Positions 27,338 to 39,154 of a stretch of 64,000 nt of DNA are shown one piece after another. A program made the translations under genes and the position numbers. Where the stretch lies: positions 1,054,001-1,118,000 of the forward strand of contig NC_089179.1 of assembly GCF_947507565.1 (NCBI RefSeq). Direction: 5' to 3'. The notes under the pieces are model-generated. The model saw only the letters and a program-made list of their open reading frames with translations. It did not search any database and was not told where the DNA came from. Position 1 is the stretch's first letter. Each line of letters starts with the position of its first letter. The DNA comes from Oscarella lobularis (taxonomy: Eukaryota; Porifera; Homoscleromorpha; Homosclerophorida; Oscarellidae).

Positions 27338-30288
27338 ATGAAGCTTCTCTGTCTCCTCGTTTTGTCGTTTGTTTTGACGCCGGTTTCCACCGTTTTCAAT
27401 CCTCTTGATATTGAAACTGTTCATTTCGTATCTTCGTGCCATCTCGACGTCGGCTTCGCCGACACCGCGGCGAATATTGTGAACAGGTAGAGTACAGCGA
27501 TTCCTCAATCAGTACCAGGACCCTACGAACATTATATAGATACTTTGACAACTACTTCAAGGCGAGCATCAGCACGTCAAACACTCTACGCCAGATGGGC
27601 GGCAACGAGCGACTCGTTTTTCTGACTCACCCCTACCTGCTCTCTCTCTACCTCGACTGTCCTCCAAACATGGGCCTCCACTGTCCGGACAACGACAGCA
27701 TTAAACTAGTTCAGAAATTAACCATGCCTTTATTAGACTTTTTAGAGCGTTTCTTCTTTAGATTGAGGATGGAATTGGCCGAGGAGATATCAGCTGGCAC
27801 GCCATGCCGTTCAATTCACAGTTGGAAGTCATGGATGCCAATCTACTGAACTTCAGCGTCAAATTAGGTCATGATCTTGACAAACGTTTTAACAAACCGT
27901 TTAAAATGACAATGAGTCAGAGAGACGTGCCTGGAACTTCGAGGTTATTTTACAATGTGAAAAGAGAAAGAAGGAACTTAGATTTTTACGTCTCTTTTTC
28001 AATATTAGAGCTATTATTCCTACGTTGGTTCAGAATGGCGTGGCAGCTGTTACCGTAGGAGTAAATGGCGGCTCGATGCCTCCTTCAGTGCCTTCAGCAT
28101 TTGTTTGGAAAAACGAAAACACGAACGATTCCGTTCTTGGCTTATGGCACCCGGGAGGATATGGCGGACAGGTAAGCAGTAGCGTTAGTGAAAAAAATCC
28201 AAACTTTTCTGAGTGTTCCTGTGTGCACAACAGCACGGAGTGTCTCCTAGCGACGTCGTAACTGTCGAGGGGTTTAATCAGGCGCTGGTGTATGGTTTTA
28301 GAGGAGACAATTCTGGGCCGCCGAGCGTGAAAGAAGTGCTCAGCGACTTTGCAGCTATCAGGAAAATGTTTCCCAATGCAACGGTCGCTTCTTCGATCAG
28401 CATGCGTACACAATTTAACCTTGAAGGTTTTAGATTCTTTCGACTGACTTTGAGGCGTTCACGCAAGCGCTGCTGTCTGTGAAAGACAAACTGGAAGTCG
28501 TTACAGGCGAAATAGGAGACACCTGGTACGCAGCGCTACGAATTATCTATAGCAATAATCAGTTGATGTTGTTCAGGATTCACGGAGTGGCTTCGGATCC
28601 AGTGAAGGTGTCTCAAATAAGAGAGATTATGCGAGCTCGTACCGATTGCGTTCACCAGGCCAAATGCGATGAGACTGACGCAAGGTACTGCCACGCCAGA
28701 CACCTATGTATTTCCAAGACGTTTAATTATCTCTATATAAGGTTTTACAATTTTTCTCGTTTGCTTCTGAAAGGTCCTGAACACACGTGGGGAGGTGACA
28801 CGAAGAAATTTCTAAATGATTACACAAACTGGACAAATAAAGATGTAAGTGCTACTGCGGATCGTGGAACGATACGTGGCATTACTTCGTAGTTTCATGC
28901 GTATGAAAATAGCCCCAATTTTGTTCGAATGATTTCAACGTGGGTCGAGCAGAGAAATTGGGCTATCACTTATCCTTTGGAAGCATTGGAGGACCATCCT
29001 CTGAGAGATGAAATTAATACGCGGCTTGCCGGTCTGATGGGACAGGTGCCGTCAACTGAAGGATTTGAGCAAGTAGCACGCACCTGGTAGCTTAATGTCA
29101 TTGAAAGAATAATAATTTCTTTAGGTATCTAATAGATCAAGTGTTTTTTCTTGTGGCGGCGTGGAAATTGGTTTTTCATCGGCAACTGGTTCCATCACAC
29201 ATCTTGTCAATATATCTGGAAACATACCATTGGCATTGAGCGATTATCCCCTTGCTCAAGTTGTGTACCAAACATTCACGCAAGACGACTTTGAGGTAAA
29301 CATACTGTACTGAAGAATACACACATATTTATGTATTTCTGATAGACATTTCTGAACGAGTACAGCTATATCAATCCGACTAAGAATAGCTGGCTTTTCA
29401 AAGACTTTGGAAAACCGGGCTTAAATGGTACACTGCATCAGGAAGTAAGTCCGTCGTTGCAAGAACTGTGGCAAAAAAAGAGTAAGAGTAGCGTAGAGAT
29501 AAACGGCAGGGATTTGATCTTTATTTCATATTAGACTCTAGTCATCAGATCTTTTTATTGCATCTTACTTTTCCCGAGTCTGTCAATGTTGACTATGGAG
29601 CGCCTAGCGCAATTTGGGAAATTGTTACCGTTCCATTGAACAAAACCGACGATTTCCGCATTTCTGTTGAGTTCAACGTGATTAACAAGACTGCTACGAG
29701 AATTCCAGGTTCGCTTTTATTACTAGCGAATAAAACGCATATTAGACTTGTAATCTTAGAATGTTTGTCGATTTATTTCAAGCCAATGGTCGAATCAAGT
29801 ATGAAAATTCTGAAAATTGGCCAACCAATAGATCCCATGAACGTCATAAAGTACCCTAGGCAATTCAGTCAGAGAACTTAGCGTTAGTGCCACTGTTCTT
29901 GTTCTCTTCTATAAGCAACGGAAGTCAACATCTCCACGGACTAGACCCTATAGACGGCAAAGTCTTTTATGAAAGCCTCGAATTTGTCTCCCTTGACACT
30001 GCAATTGTCAGCATTGGTGAGTTTACCAGGATACGCGGTATTTTGATTGATTGCAATTGCTACGCAAGGCAAGCCAAATCCGTTTCCTACTCCTTCTTCT
30101 AAACCGGATGAAAAAGACGGCTTTGCCTTCATCATAACTGACAACATATGGGGAACGAACTACATCATGGTAAGAATCTAGAGCCCACAAGATGATGCTC
30201 TCTCCATCTCTCTTGGTAGTGGTTTCCGTTCCTACCTGAAGAAGCATCAACCAAGTACCGACTCTCGGTCAATCTCCAACTGGAATGA
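27338..30288 (+). CDS. Secreted GH38-superfamily (DUF5054-like) glycosidase A
   Basis: Signal peptide (MKLLCLLVLSFVLTPVST) followed by TVHFVSSCHLDVGFADTAAN, which resembles the metal-binding His-x-Asp entry of glycoside hydrolase family 38 alpha-mannosidases. Later landmarks are LYLDCPPNMGLHCP, GRGDISWHAMPFNSQ, MTMSQRDVPGTSR, WHPGGYGG, LKGPEHTWGGDTKKFL and DNIWGTNYIMWFPFLP near the end. Several N-glycosylation sites. The layout fits the DUF5054-type relatives of GH38; that label is from memory. It probably cleaves a sugar outside the cell or in lysosomes; the substrate is unknown. First exon 27338-27487, last codon at 30288. A paralogue lies on the opposite strand at 48481-51487. Confidence 0.72.
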
Positions 30289-30390
30289 ATCAAGCAAACC
30301 CCCGGAAATAGCATGGCTCCCCGTTTTCTTGTATACCGCGCATATAATCTTTTAATTGGTATTTTTTAGCTGTACTGTCATGCAAGAATC

Positions 30391-31662
30391 CTAGCTGGGA
30401 AAAACGCGCACTGGACGTACAACGTTCGCCCTGCAGATTGGACACTCGGCCAGTTGCTTCGCGCAGTCAACGCACGTCGCCATGTGTCCACACTCAAGTA
30501 GAACACAATTAATCACAGCGTCCATGCAAATCTTGCAGATCACGTCATCACTCGCAGACGGCGCAGATCCTGAGAAAAGAAACTCGCATCGTATTCGTAG
30601 CAAAAGCAAAGGTAACGTAGTCTACCTCGTCCGTTCTCAGCGTCGCGTAATCTAGCTATAAAAGAAAAGCATTAACTTTCTGAAATAAGGGTGATTCAAT
30701 TTTTGGCCCATGCCTTCTTCTATAATCTTCGACTCAAACAATTTCTCGACGCGACTGATTAGCTCGTGTTTTTCGACGCAGCCTTTATAGTCGACATAAT
30801 TATTTACAAGTATCTCTTTCAGTTGTCGAACAGTCAACGAACAAATGTCGTCCTTCGAAGACAAATCGTTCAAGCGAGCCCTCCGCCTCTAAAAGCATCA
30901 TGATCATCATGATCATCAGAGTTATAATAGGTATATGGGTCCTACCTTAGTTGGCTGAGAAGAACTTGACTCAGGATTCTGTACTTCTACCCTAGCTGGT
31001 TGAGATGGTGGAGGTGCTGGTTGAGATGGTGGAGGTGCTGGTTGAGATGGCTGAGATGGCTGTTGGGGATGCTCGTTTCTTTGCGACGGTCTCGTTGGTC
31101 GCTGCCGTTGGAGCGGAATCAAATTGTACCTCAGTATGAGGTCGACTAAATCCACTTTCTCCGTACACTGATCCGTCGATATGTCGCGGTCTTGAAGATA
31201 ACGTTTTAGGTGTCTCACTTTCAACTGCGGAGGCGAGAGGGGGACAACAATGAATTGATATATGCATGACGTTGTTGGATGGAGACCAACAGAAAGGGAA
31301 AGGAAAGATATGGCGAAACAACGTTCTCACGGTCATTAGTCCTGGACGGTTGGGACTGGCGAAAGCGCGACAAGGCGCGCAGTGCCTGTACTTGGTTCCG
31401 ATGACGACGAGAGCGCATCCCGAACAGTTCACCGAGCGGCAAACGCCGCACTTTATCTGACCGGAAAAAAATCAGCCGTTGCGCGAGTCCTAGATCCTGC
31501 GACAAAGCGCGGGGTCACCTTTCGATTGAAAAGACCCAATGGGGCATCGCACGACGAACAGAGTCGCAGGGGCATGGCGCAAGGCGATGGAAACGAGTCG
31601 TCAAAACGTCTAGACGGATTCGGCGTGAATGTCGTTGTCAAATGACCGGCTCCTTGGCCCAT
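30391..31662 (-). CDS. RNF34: RNF34/RFFL-type E3 ligase (FYVE-like, SAP, RING)
   Basis: Resolved exons 31519-31662, 31331-31456, 30946-31224, then 30888 downward through two short exons to the RING exon. Domain order: N-terminal FYVE-related zinc finger (CSSC, then CGVC and CSGC), a SAP-like block ([16 protein letters not shown]), a Pro/Ser/Gln-rich spacer with repeated PAPPPSQ units, a second helical block ([20 protein letters not shown]), and a C-terminal C3HC4 RING ([19 protein letters not shown], then CPIC). Ends RPVRVFPS. Vertebrate relatives ubiquitinate caspases, p53 and other targets at endosomes or the plasma membrane. Start codon is 87 bp from that of NCBP3; the stop is 102 bp from the end of the glycosidase gene. 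Confidence 0.87.
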
Positions 31663-31749
31663 GAACAGAAACGCAGCCTTCGTTTCTCTTGCGAAAAAGG
31701 TCTGCCAATAATGTTATTGATGGTCAATCGGTCACGTGCCTGAAAAACT

Positions 31750-33314
31750 ATGGGAGACGTCGACATCGTGGATTGTGCCGTCGACGAGTCACTCGACGCT
31801 TCGGAGCTTCTACCATCGGACTTGCCGATCAAATTGGATAGCGAGGAGGTGAGAAATCCTCGTTTGAACTCCGTTTTGAACGGCGGAAACTCTAGAAACC
31901 TCCTTCCCTGCCGAAAACGGGGGAAAGGCGTTACGAGAACAAGTTCGGCAGCTTTGTGACAGGATTTGACGTTTCCTCGGAGGTAAATCGTCCCTAATGC
32001 GTCCAAGGCGAGCACGTAGACCTCGTGCGCAGGAAGCGGAAAGGAGAAGAAACGAGCGGGCCAGACGATTCGGAGTAGAAGAAGAGGAAGACGACAAAGA
32101 CGACGAAAAAACGGTGGACATCGAATCAATGAAGAAGTACGTAAGATATGACTCCCTGGTAGACGCGTCAAATATTTGTTTTTCCGTTCCAGAGTGATAG
32201 AGAAACTAGCGAAACGTAAGACTACGAGATGTAGATAAGGAAGTTCAAAAGTTATGTGTGCGCAGCGGTGGGGAGTCTGAGGCCAGAGGCTATTTTTCTG
32301 GCTGGAACTGATAATATGAGCACGAAGGACGTTTTGGGTCTTTTCAAGGTCTATGGTCCTTCGTGCATTGAATGGATAAACGATTCTTCGTGTAAGTTCC
32401 GATTCTTGGCGACGAAATGTTTTAATTATGTTATTCAGGTAATGTTGTATGGGAAGATGGGGACAGTGCCACCAGGGCCCTAACGAGATTGGGAAAAACG
32501 GTCATCTGTGAAGTCGAATGTCAAAAAGTGGAATGCGGAGACGTGGAAATGTCTGAAACAGATGACGTCAAACCAGCTACGAGGGGAGACGACGATAGAG
32601 AAAACAGAATGGAAACTGAGAGCCCTCTAGACGAGTCGTCTGATAGGGATTATTGGAGAGTTGGCCCATCTCACAGAAAAGCTGAACATGATCTATTGAT
32701 CAGAAGAGCAAGAACAGGTGGAGAATGGAAACCTTCAATAAAACTGTACTTGCTAACCTTATATATGTATATAGGAGATTGCAAGGAGAAAGGATCATCG
32801 AAATACAGCCGGTACTATTTGCTTCATGGGAACCCCAACATAGCCGGTCAACCGAGAGGAATTTCAACGAAAAAACTAAGGCAATTAGGAGACCACTAAC
32901 TATTTTTTCAATAAAATCGAATCTAGGATGATTCGAAAGAGGCGACGCGAAAGCGAGGACGACGAGGAAATGACGGTTGACCCGAGCAAGAAATCGGCGC
33001 TGACGTTCGCCGACGAATGCATGACCGAAATCGTGGAGGACCACGCAGCCAAGCGAGATTCTCGTCTGAGAATGAGAGCCGACGACGAATTGCGAGGCGT
33101 CGACGCGTGGGATCGCGACCGAAAGAAGATCGACGAGGTTCCAATTGAGTTGCCCAAAGGTCTTCCTGTCGGAGATCTTCGCGGTAAGCTGAGACCCCAT
33201 CGGGATCTTCGTAAGGTTTTGGAAAGTCGACGCGAGGAGGATCGTCCCGGCGCCTTGAAAATTAAGGCTAATTTAGAGGATAAGGAGGGAGATCGCGAGG
33301 TGCTTCTCATTTAG
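31750..33314 (+). CDS. NCBP3: NCBP3 orthologue (nuclear cap-binding subunit 3)
   Basis: Binds the mRNA cap with NCBP1 and supports export of poly(A) RNA. Exon 1 begins MGDVDIVDCAVDESLDAS. Diagnostic segments follow: RRYENKFGSFVTGFDVSSE (31889-31981), a charged ERARRFGVEEEE exon, the RNA-recognition-like AIFLAGTDNMSTKDVLGLF with PSCIEWINDSSC (about 32270-32390), ATRALTRLGK, and SKYSRYYLLHGNPN. The last exon (from about 32927) is a long charged tail ending DREVLLI. Exon borders in the middle are approximate. Nuclear. Confidence 0.84.
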
Positions 33315-33405
33315 GCATTCGCCCCCTTTTGGTTAGAATAGGAAGACTATCCAATTCTAAGCTAAGGTGTGACGGGTTCGGCGAGCTTGAGCTTGGTAGT
33401 TGTTC

Positions 33406-34461
33406 TCACGGCCGCCAGTTTTGGTCAACGGTTGCTCCTAAATGTACGCGATTGGTATTTTATTCACTTCACTTTTTCCTGATTAGCGCATACCTGCAAT
33501 TGTCTCCGAATTGGTGAACTGTTTCATTGCTGGGGTTGACCATCCTCCAAATGGCGTAAAATCGCTAAACGATGGGTTGGGGTTGGATTCATAGCGAGGA
33601 TACCTGGCATTAGGTCAAAGTGAGAAACATGCAAATCAGATTCAAACTGAGATTGGCATACCAAAGTGGCGCTGATGATCCACCTGTAAAATCTTCGCCC
33701 ATAATTAATCCCCAATTTCTGATTGACGTGTAGACGCCTGTTTGATGAAGGCTCTAATCGAAAGTAAACGGTTGACCCACTATGAAACGTTAGATGGTCA
33801 CCTTGGCCTTGATAAACATGGCCGTGAAAAACTTTTGATTTTCTGTTTTATTAGAAAACCAATTCTAGAAGTTCAAAAAATTAGATCGGCACGTGTAGAG
33901 AAAACCTTACCAAAGGTTCAACGTCTATCCAAAGAGTTCCAAATTCTGTTCCTTGAGCCGCCAAATAGTCAACTTGCTCAGATAAAATTTATACAGTTAG
34001 TGCACTCAAGTTTGTGCAATCCAAAGGCCCTCGTTACTTGTGTCGGTGACTTGAGTCTCTGGATCTCCCCGGCCAGGTTTAGGAAAGAGATAGACGTCTA
34101 TGTCGGATATTCCCGCCGCGCGAGCATTTCTGATCGTGACTGGTGCGTTTGTATCGACGGCACCTGCACATATATGTGATCTCACGCACAAACCGAAACC
34201 GAAACCGAAATTTCCTTGTAAAAGCTAGACGTGCTTTTACCGACCTAGGCTGCGAAAGGCTCGAACTATTAGGTATTTGAAATTTTTCACGGCGACGAGA
34301 TTTTCGAATTGTTGTTGAGTAACGAGAGATGATACATCAATTCCCAAAACTCCGGCCGACCCATCGGAGCCATCGTCGTCATGTCTATCTTTGATTGGCA
34401 CGCAAGCTGAACACGCAAGGTGACAGAAGAGCAGTCCGAAGAAAACGACGGATGATTTCAT
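33406..34461 (-). CDS. GH25 lysozyme-like secreted protein 1
   Basis: Secreted glycoside hydrolase family 25 lysozyme of the type found in nematodes, amoebae and molluscs; cuts peptidoglycan. Signal peptide MKSSVVFFGLLFCHLACS, then GVLGIDVSSLV with the conserved N-terminal Asp, QGTEFGTLWIDVEP with the D-x-E catalytic pair, and NPSFSDFTPFGGWSTPAMKQF. Last short exon reads ATVDQNWRP and stops at 33406. Intermediate exons lie between about 33700 and 34240 and were not all fixed. The CDS ends 91 bp from the end of convergent NCBP3. Likely digestive or antibacterial (inference). Confidence 0.78.
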
Positions 34462-35077
34462 GACTGACGGTGTACTGGAAACTGAATATAGATACACGGC
34501 CGTATAAGGTTCTCGGTATGGCACGGGATCAGTGCCTATGTGTGTGCGCCTTTAGTTATAACGTCCGGTCGGTCGGCGGATTCATCCGGTTTTGGGAATT
34601 CCTCCGGAATTGGGGATTCATCCGGTTTGGGGAATTCATCTGGATTGAGGGATTTATCCGGTTTTGGATTCAGCCCGATTCAGCGCGCGACAACGTAAAC
34701 AATGCACTAGCTTATGTAATTAAACTTTGTAAAAGAGGCAGCGATGGTATAGTAGCTAATCTGCCTGGATGGCTGATAATGACGATCATGGTTGACGATG
34801 TAACAGACGAAGCGTTCGCTAACTGAAACAGACTTCGATTAGGTTCAGTCTGTGGGAAGTTGGCGAAGTAGTGCGCGCGTGTCTCGCGTCATCTTGCAAA
34901 TCAGGTCCTATCCGACCACGAAATTCAACCGTTTATAGTGACCTTTTAGAGTCGTAGGCGCGGTCTCGATCATTGACATCCTGCATGAATAGGATTATAC
35001 CGGCAATGACAACTGTGAGGGAACCAAACGAAAACAAAGAAAACACGATGCCCTGTCACTGTGATAGCGTCTGCTTT
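34462..35077. other. Intergenic gap between the two GH25 genes
   Basis: 616 bp without a supported gene. It holds an 18-bp minisatellite and otherwise nothing recognisable; it should contain the promoter of GH25 gene 1 and the 3' end of GH25 gene 2. Confidence 0.6.
34577..34667 (+). repeat. 18-bp minisatellite
   Basis: About five imperfect copies of an 18-bp unit with consensus close to GGATTCATCCGGTTTTGG, alternating with GAATTC-headed copies. It makes an open frame repeating a G/E-F-I-R-F-W pattern, which I treat as non-coding. Confidence 0.8.
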
Positions 35078-36091
35078 TTACGGGTAGTAGTTTTTGTCAA
35101 TCCCTGCCCCTGTGCATAGGAGTAATGCTATTCAATCTATTTGGGCGGATTGTAAGAGCTTACCACAAACAAAGGCGTTGCCATCATACTGCTTGATGGC
35201 AGGCTTACTCCAGCCTCCGAACGGCTCAAAGTCGCTAAAGGAGGGATTGTTGTCGTAGTGGGGGTACCTATATTATGTACTGATAAACAAACGGAGAGTG
35301 CACGGTATTTATTTTACCAGAGCGGAGCCGAATGACCCTCCGTGTAGTCATTGCCCATGATTTCGCCCCACTGATACTGGGATGTGTACACACCGGTGGC
35401 TTTGTGAAACTGCAAGAAGTATTAGGCGAATTTAGTTGTATACTAGACTCCAGGGCCGTAATACCCTTGCAGTATCGAACATAGTTTTGAAAAACTTCTG
35501 GTTCAGGCTTTTGTCACTTGACCAGTCCTGCAAAGAGTAGAAAGCATAGTATATCGCTTTGTGTTGAACTTCAAACGTTTCGCTCGATGTCTAGCCAAAG
35601 GGTGCCATAACGCGTTCCTTGCTCTTTCAAGTAATCGACTGAAAGGCGGAACCCTAGGTCACAGAGTAGCTCACGTGCACTCGAACGCACCTGTTTGGGA
35701 CACTTGTCCTGCGGGATCTCCGCAACGATAGCAAGGGAACAGATAGGCGTCCACGTGGCTCATTCCACCAGCCCATGCATTTGCAATAGTGGGAGCGGCG
35801 TTCTTGTCCACTCCACCTGGGGAAAGAGTGTGCCCCGGGCCGTTAGGGGCCGCGCCCTCTCTACCGATTACCTCCGCTGTAGTGAGCCCTCACGATAGCG
35901 TAGCTATAACCGTTGCTTTTGAGACATTCGAAAACAGATTTGCTAACGGATGTCGAAACGTCGACGCCTAGTTGGCCAGAATATGATCCACTGAAGCTCT
36001 CGTTACGGACGACGCCGTGGCTATCGTTGACTGGCATTGAATACGCCAGATGACAGAAAAGCATTCCCAAAATAATGACAGATGATGTCAT
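35078..36091 (-). CDS. GH25 lysozyme-like secreted protein 2
   Basis: Paralogue of the gene at 33406-34461, on the same strand. Signal peptide [18 protein letters not shown], then [19 protein letters not shown] and [11 protein letters not shown], an exon with [11 protein letters not shown], the catalytic stretch [34 protein letters not shown], and [20 protein letters not shown] followed by [12 protein letters not shown]. The last exon ends AGIDKNYYP. Both copies keep the Asp of G-x-DVS and the D-x-E motif, so both should be active. The tandem same-strand arrangement suggests local duplication. Confidence 0.8.
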
Positions 36092-36676
36092 AGCTGACGG
36101 TGTAACGGAGAACTGAATCGCAGGCACGACTTTATCTTGGTTGACTACCTGTGAGTGGCCCGGCTGACCCTGTGAGTGGCCCGGCTAACTATTGCGCTCG
36201 TTTTCCGTGCACGGTTTCGGCCCTGGTTTCGGCGGCCAGTCTTTACTGCTATATCCGGATTCACAACCACTACCATTTATAGTCATATTCCGAGACACCG
36301 ATTCACTATATAGCCAACGGTAAGAAGACTGGCTGTTGAATTTCATACTTGAGTCAGATGGAATCCTACGTTGCCTCGGCCTATCTGTCGACAGTGCTGC
36401 CAGTTTCCGTCAATGTGTACAATATGCTGCTAAGTACGTGAATGCTACGTTCCTACATCACAACGATATTGAAGGTAAGATTCCATGAAATTCGTGGTTG
36501 GCAGCTAGGAGGTTGAAGGAGTTGTTTTAGTTGAAGACTTTCAATGCGATAAAGCCAATCCAGCCGAGAACGCTACACTGTCGATGACTACCACTACCGC
36601 TTTTTCTAAGAAAGAACTCTGCACCCTCTCTGTATTACTATAGATCTATGCTTACAGTGTGTTTAATCGTCACGTG
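36092..36676. other. Intergenic gap, GH25 gene 2 to FBXW5
   Basis: 585 bp between two divergent genes. It contains a 21-bp direct duplication at 36148-36189 and a CACGTG E-box directly before the FBXW5 start (36671-36676). No convincing coding sequence. Confidence 0.6.
36148..36189. repeat. 21-bp direct duplication
   Basis: Two nearly identical adjacent copies of a 21-bp unit beginning CCTGTGAGTGGCCCGGCT; they differ near the end (GAC against AAC). Confidence 0.8.
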
Positions 36677-38054
36677 ATGAGTACCCTACCAAGCGAAGTT
36701 CTTCTACGAATCTTCGATCTCTTGCCCGTACGCGACCTTGCATCCGCTGGACAAACGTGTCGAAAGTGGTTTCACTTAAGTAGAGACGAAGTTGCTTGGA
36801 AAAAGCGTCTCTACGCCGCGTACACGCCGCAAGAACGCCTCGACTCTACCCAGCCTCCGTTTTCCGATGCCAACTCGTACCTATCGACCTATATCGACCT
36901 GTCGAATCGCGTTCCACGCGTATGCACGCAGACGTGCACCGCGCACGACGACGAAGTCCTGCACGTAGCCGTTTCGCATCGCGGCCACCTAGCGTGCACG
37001 ACATCGAAAGATTCGACGGCCATCGTATGGCAAATCGACCCCGTCGCCCATCGCCTGTCTCTCTACGATCGAATCGGCACCCCTGACCTCGACGTCATGT
37101 ACTCCGAATTCAATTCAACAGACGAATTGCTCCTCGTGACGGGCGGTCACACTTTCGAGGGGGAGATCAGGGTCTACGACGTCTCGCGAAAGGAAGTCGT
37201 CATGACGTTTGAGAGCGTGCCCTACGACTCTTTTGGCGTTTGGACGAGCGAAAAGGAATTTCTGTGCGGGCAACGTTTTATGGAATTGACAGACAACCAC
37301 TGGTCAGTGCATCTCTGTAACGCGTCTACTGGAGAGCGCACACTGTTTGGGACGTACGATGAAAGGGTATTGCTACCGAAGTCAGTCTCTCATCACGAGC
37401 CTGAAGTAGTAACTATGCTGTTTACGATGGAGAAGAATCGTCCTATTCCGCACTGTGTTGGCTTTAGTCAAAGAAAAGATCAGAGCACAGCTTCGACTAT
37501 TTTCAACTCGGTTGATCTTGATTGCGTTGTTATTGGACTCGTCTTTTCACGAGATCGTCAGTACCTCTACTGCAACTGCAGGTCATTTAGAAACAAAGAT
37601 GATCCTACTTCTTTTGACGTTGACGACGATATCACGACTCGCGTATTTCGTCTGGATCATGTCGACCTTCGCTTGGAGCCGGTACAGACGTTGCGCGGAC
37701 ACAAGGGATTCACGCCGGGCAGGCAATGTTTTCTTATCTACTTGGACGTTGATGAGGATTACGTTGCAAGGTACACAGACGCCTCCTTTCTTAGGAGCGC
37801 GCAGAGAAAGACGCAGAAGTATCTTTAGCCTCGCTCTATTTATTTGCTTTATGTATAGCGGTTCCGAGGAAGGGTGCGTGCACATTTGGCATCGACAGTC
37901 GGGAGCCAAAGCGGCCACATTGAAAGGACACGACGACGTGGTAAACGCCGTCGCTTTCAATCCAGTCAACCCGAGTATGCTACTTAGCGTGAGCGACGAC
38001 CACACACTCAAAGTCTGGCTCTCCTTATCTCTGGCCAAACAGTCTTTTGTTTAG
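36677..38054 (+). CDS. FBXW5: FBXW5 orthologue, F-box/WD40 protein
   Basis: Substrate receptor of SCF or CRL4 ubiquitin ligases; known targets of the family include SASS6 in centriole duplication. Two exons, 36677-37770 and 37859-38054, encode 429 aa. The F-box is LPSEVLLRIFDLLPVRDLAS, followed by WD40 blades: HDDEVLHVAVSHRGHLACT with TSKDSTAIVWQI, an EIRVYDVSRKEVV block, and in exon 2 GCVHIWHRQSGAKAATL and DDVVNAVAFNP. Start 36677 is the first ATG; an upstream in-frame GTG extension was rejected. Shorter than human FBXW5 (566 aa), mainly because the insert between middle blades is reduced. Almost intronless, unlike its neighbours. Confidence 0.88.
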
Positions 38055-38410
38055 CTCGGTTTTTTTCAATTGAAATATGTATGAAGAGGATGTTCTGCGG
38101 TGTACGAAGAAAATAGATAGGGCACGGGCGAGTCGCACGTAAATTTTCCCTGTGTAAATGCGACACGACCCCCTCCTATCTCTCTCCACTGCGTATGTGC
38201 ATCTCATTATTTTTTTTCTTTTAGCGGCGCACCTTAGATTGCAATGTCTAGCGAACCTAATAGCTTCCTTTTTCGTCGCGCTCTTGAGATGCTTTCGTGG
38301 CGCTAATAGCAGCCTAAGCGGTCGCTCGCTCGGGCCTGCCACATGCAGAGGGCGGAGCCACGTGAGGGGTGTTCACGAACTCGATCCCTCACTTCCCAAA
38401 GCGCCAAGCG
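38055..38410. other. Intergenic gap, FBXW5 to short cadherin
   Basis: 356 bp with poly(T) runs and no supported gene; presumably the promoter of the downstream cadherin. Confidence 0.5.
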
Positions 38411-39154
38411 ATGCGTACACGTACTTGGATTTTGCTTCTGCTTTTTGTGACGACGATATCGGCTCAGCGCTTCGACGACGCGCTGGCGTTCGACCACACG
38501 ATCTACTCTACGGTTGTCAGGGAGGACGTCGAGATTGGAACGAGGATAGTTACGGTGAGGGTCGAACGCCCACCGTCGCCGCACGCGGGAGCGACGACGT
38601 ACGCCTTCCGAGAGCGGAACGCGGACCCCGCATTCGGCATAGGCAAAACCAATGGAAACATTTACGTTCGAGAGCGTCTAGACCGCGAAAAAGTTGAAAA
38701 TTATTCATTGGTCGTTATCGCCCGCGACGGCGACGCGCCGCCAAGAACTGGCTTCGCCGTCGTTCGCGTTGTCGTCGCGGACGTCAACGATCACAGACCC
38801 CAGTTTACGTCGCCTGTCGTCTATCGGGCGATCGTGGACGAGACCGCGCCCGTCGGCAGCGTCGTCGTGCGTCGCTTTGCATGCGACGATCGCGATGACG
38901 GGCGCAACTCGCATCTATCGTACGCCATCGTCGGGGGAAACGACGATGGGATTTTTCGCGTTTTGGGCGAGTGGTTGGTGTTGGCTCGGCCTCCGTCATT
39001 AGGCGCAGTCGCCGATGCGATTCCGCCCATGCACCGCCGCCGCAGCTATCGGCTTTCTATTGCCGCGTGGGATCACGGCAATCCTCCCATGCGAAGTGCA
39101 AACCTAGCCACTGTTGTTGTCATCGTTCAAGGGAAAAGTCAACAAGTCGTCTGA
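38411..39154 (+). CDS. Short secreted protein with two cadherin repeats
   Basis: Single-exon frame of 247 aa starting MRTRTWILLLLFVTTISAQ, a clear signal peptide with likely cleavage after ISA. Two cadherin repeats follow. The first has TYAFRERNADPAFGIG, the LDRE motif (ERLDREKVENYSLVV) and DVNDHRPQF; the second has DDRDDGRNSHLSYAI and a degenerate DRE position. It ends KSQQVV with no membrane segment. It resembles the first repeats of the larger cadherin 3 kb downstream and may be a truncated duplicate or a true secreted cadherin. An unrecognised 3' exon cannot be excluded. Confidence 0.65.
   Translation: MRTRTWILLLLFVTTISAQRFDDALAFDHTIYSTVVREDVEIGTRIVTVRVERPPSPHAGATTYAFRERNADPAFGIGKTNGNIYVRERLDREKVENYSLVVIARDGDAPPRTGFAVVRVVVADVNDHRPQFTSPVVYRAIVDETAPVGSVVVRRFACDDRDDGRNSHLSYAIVGGNDDGIFRVLGEWLVLARPPSLGAVADAIPPMHRRRSYRLSIAAWDHGNPPMRSANLATVVVIVQGKSQQVV

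Noticed and set aside
34470-34826. Plus-strand 118-residue ORF with F-I-R-F-W repeats
   Set aside because: It is the translation of the 18-bp minisatellite, with unrelated flanks and no start context.
36659-36676. Upstream GTG start for FBXW5
   Set aside because: GTG is not a normal eukaryotic start; the first ATG at 36677 directly precedes the F-box.
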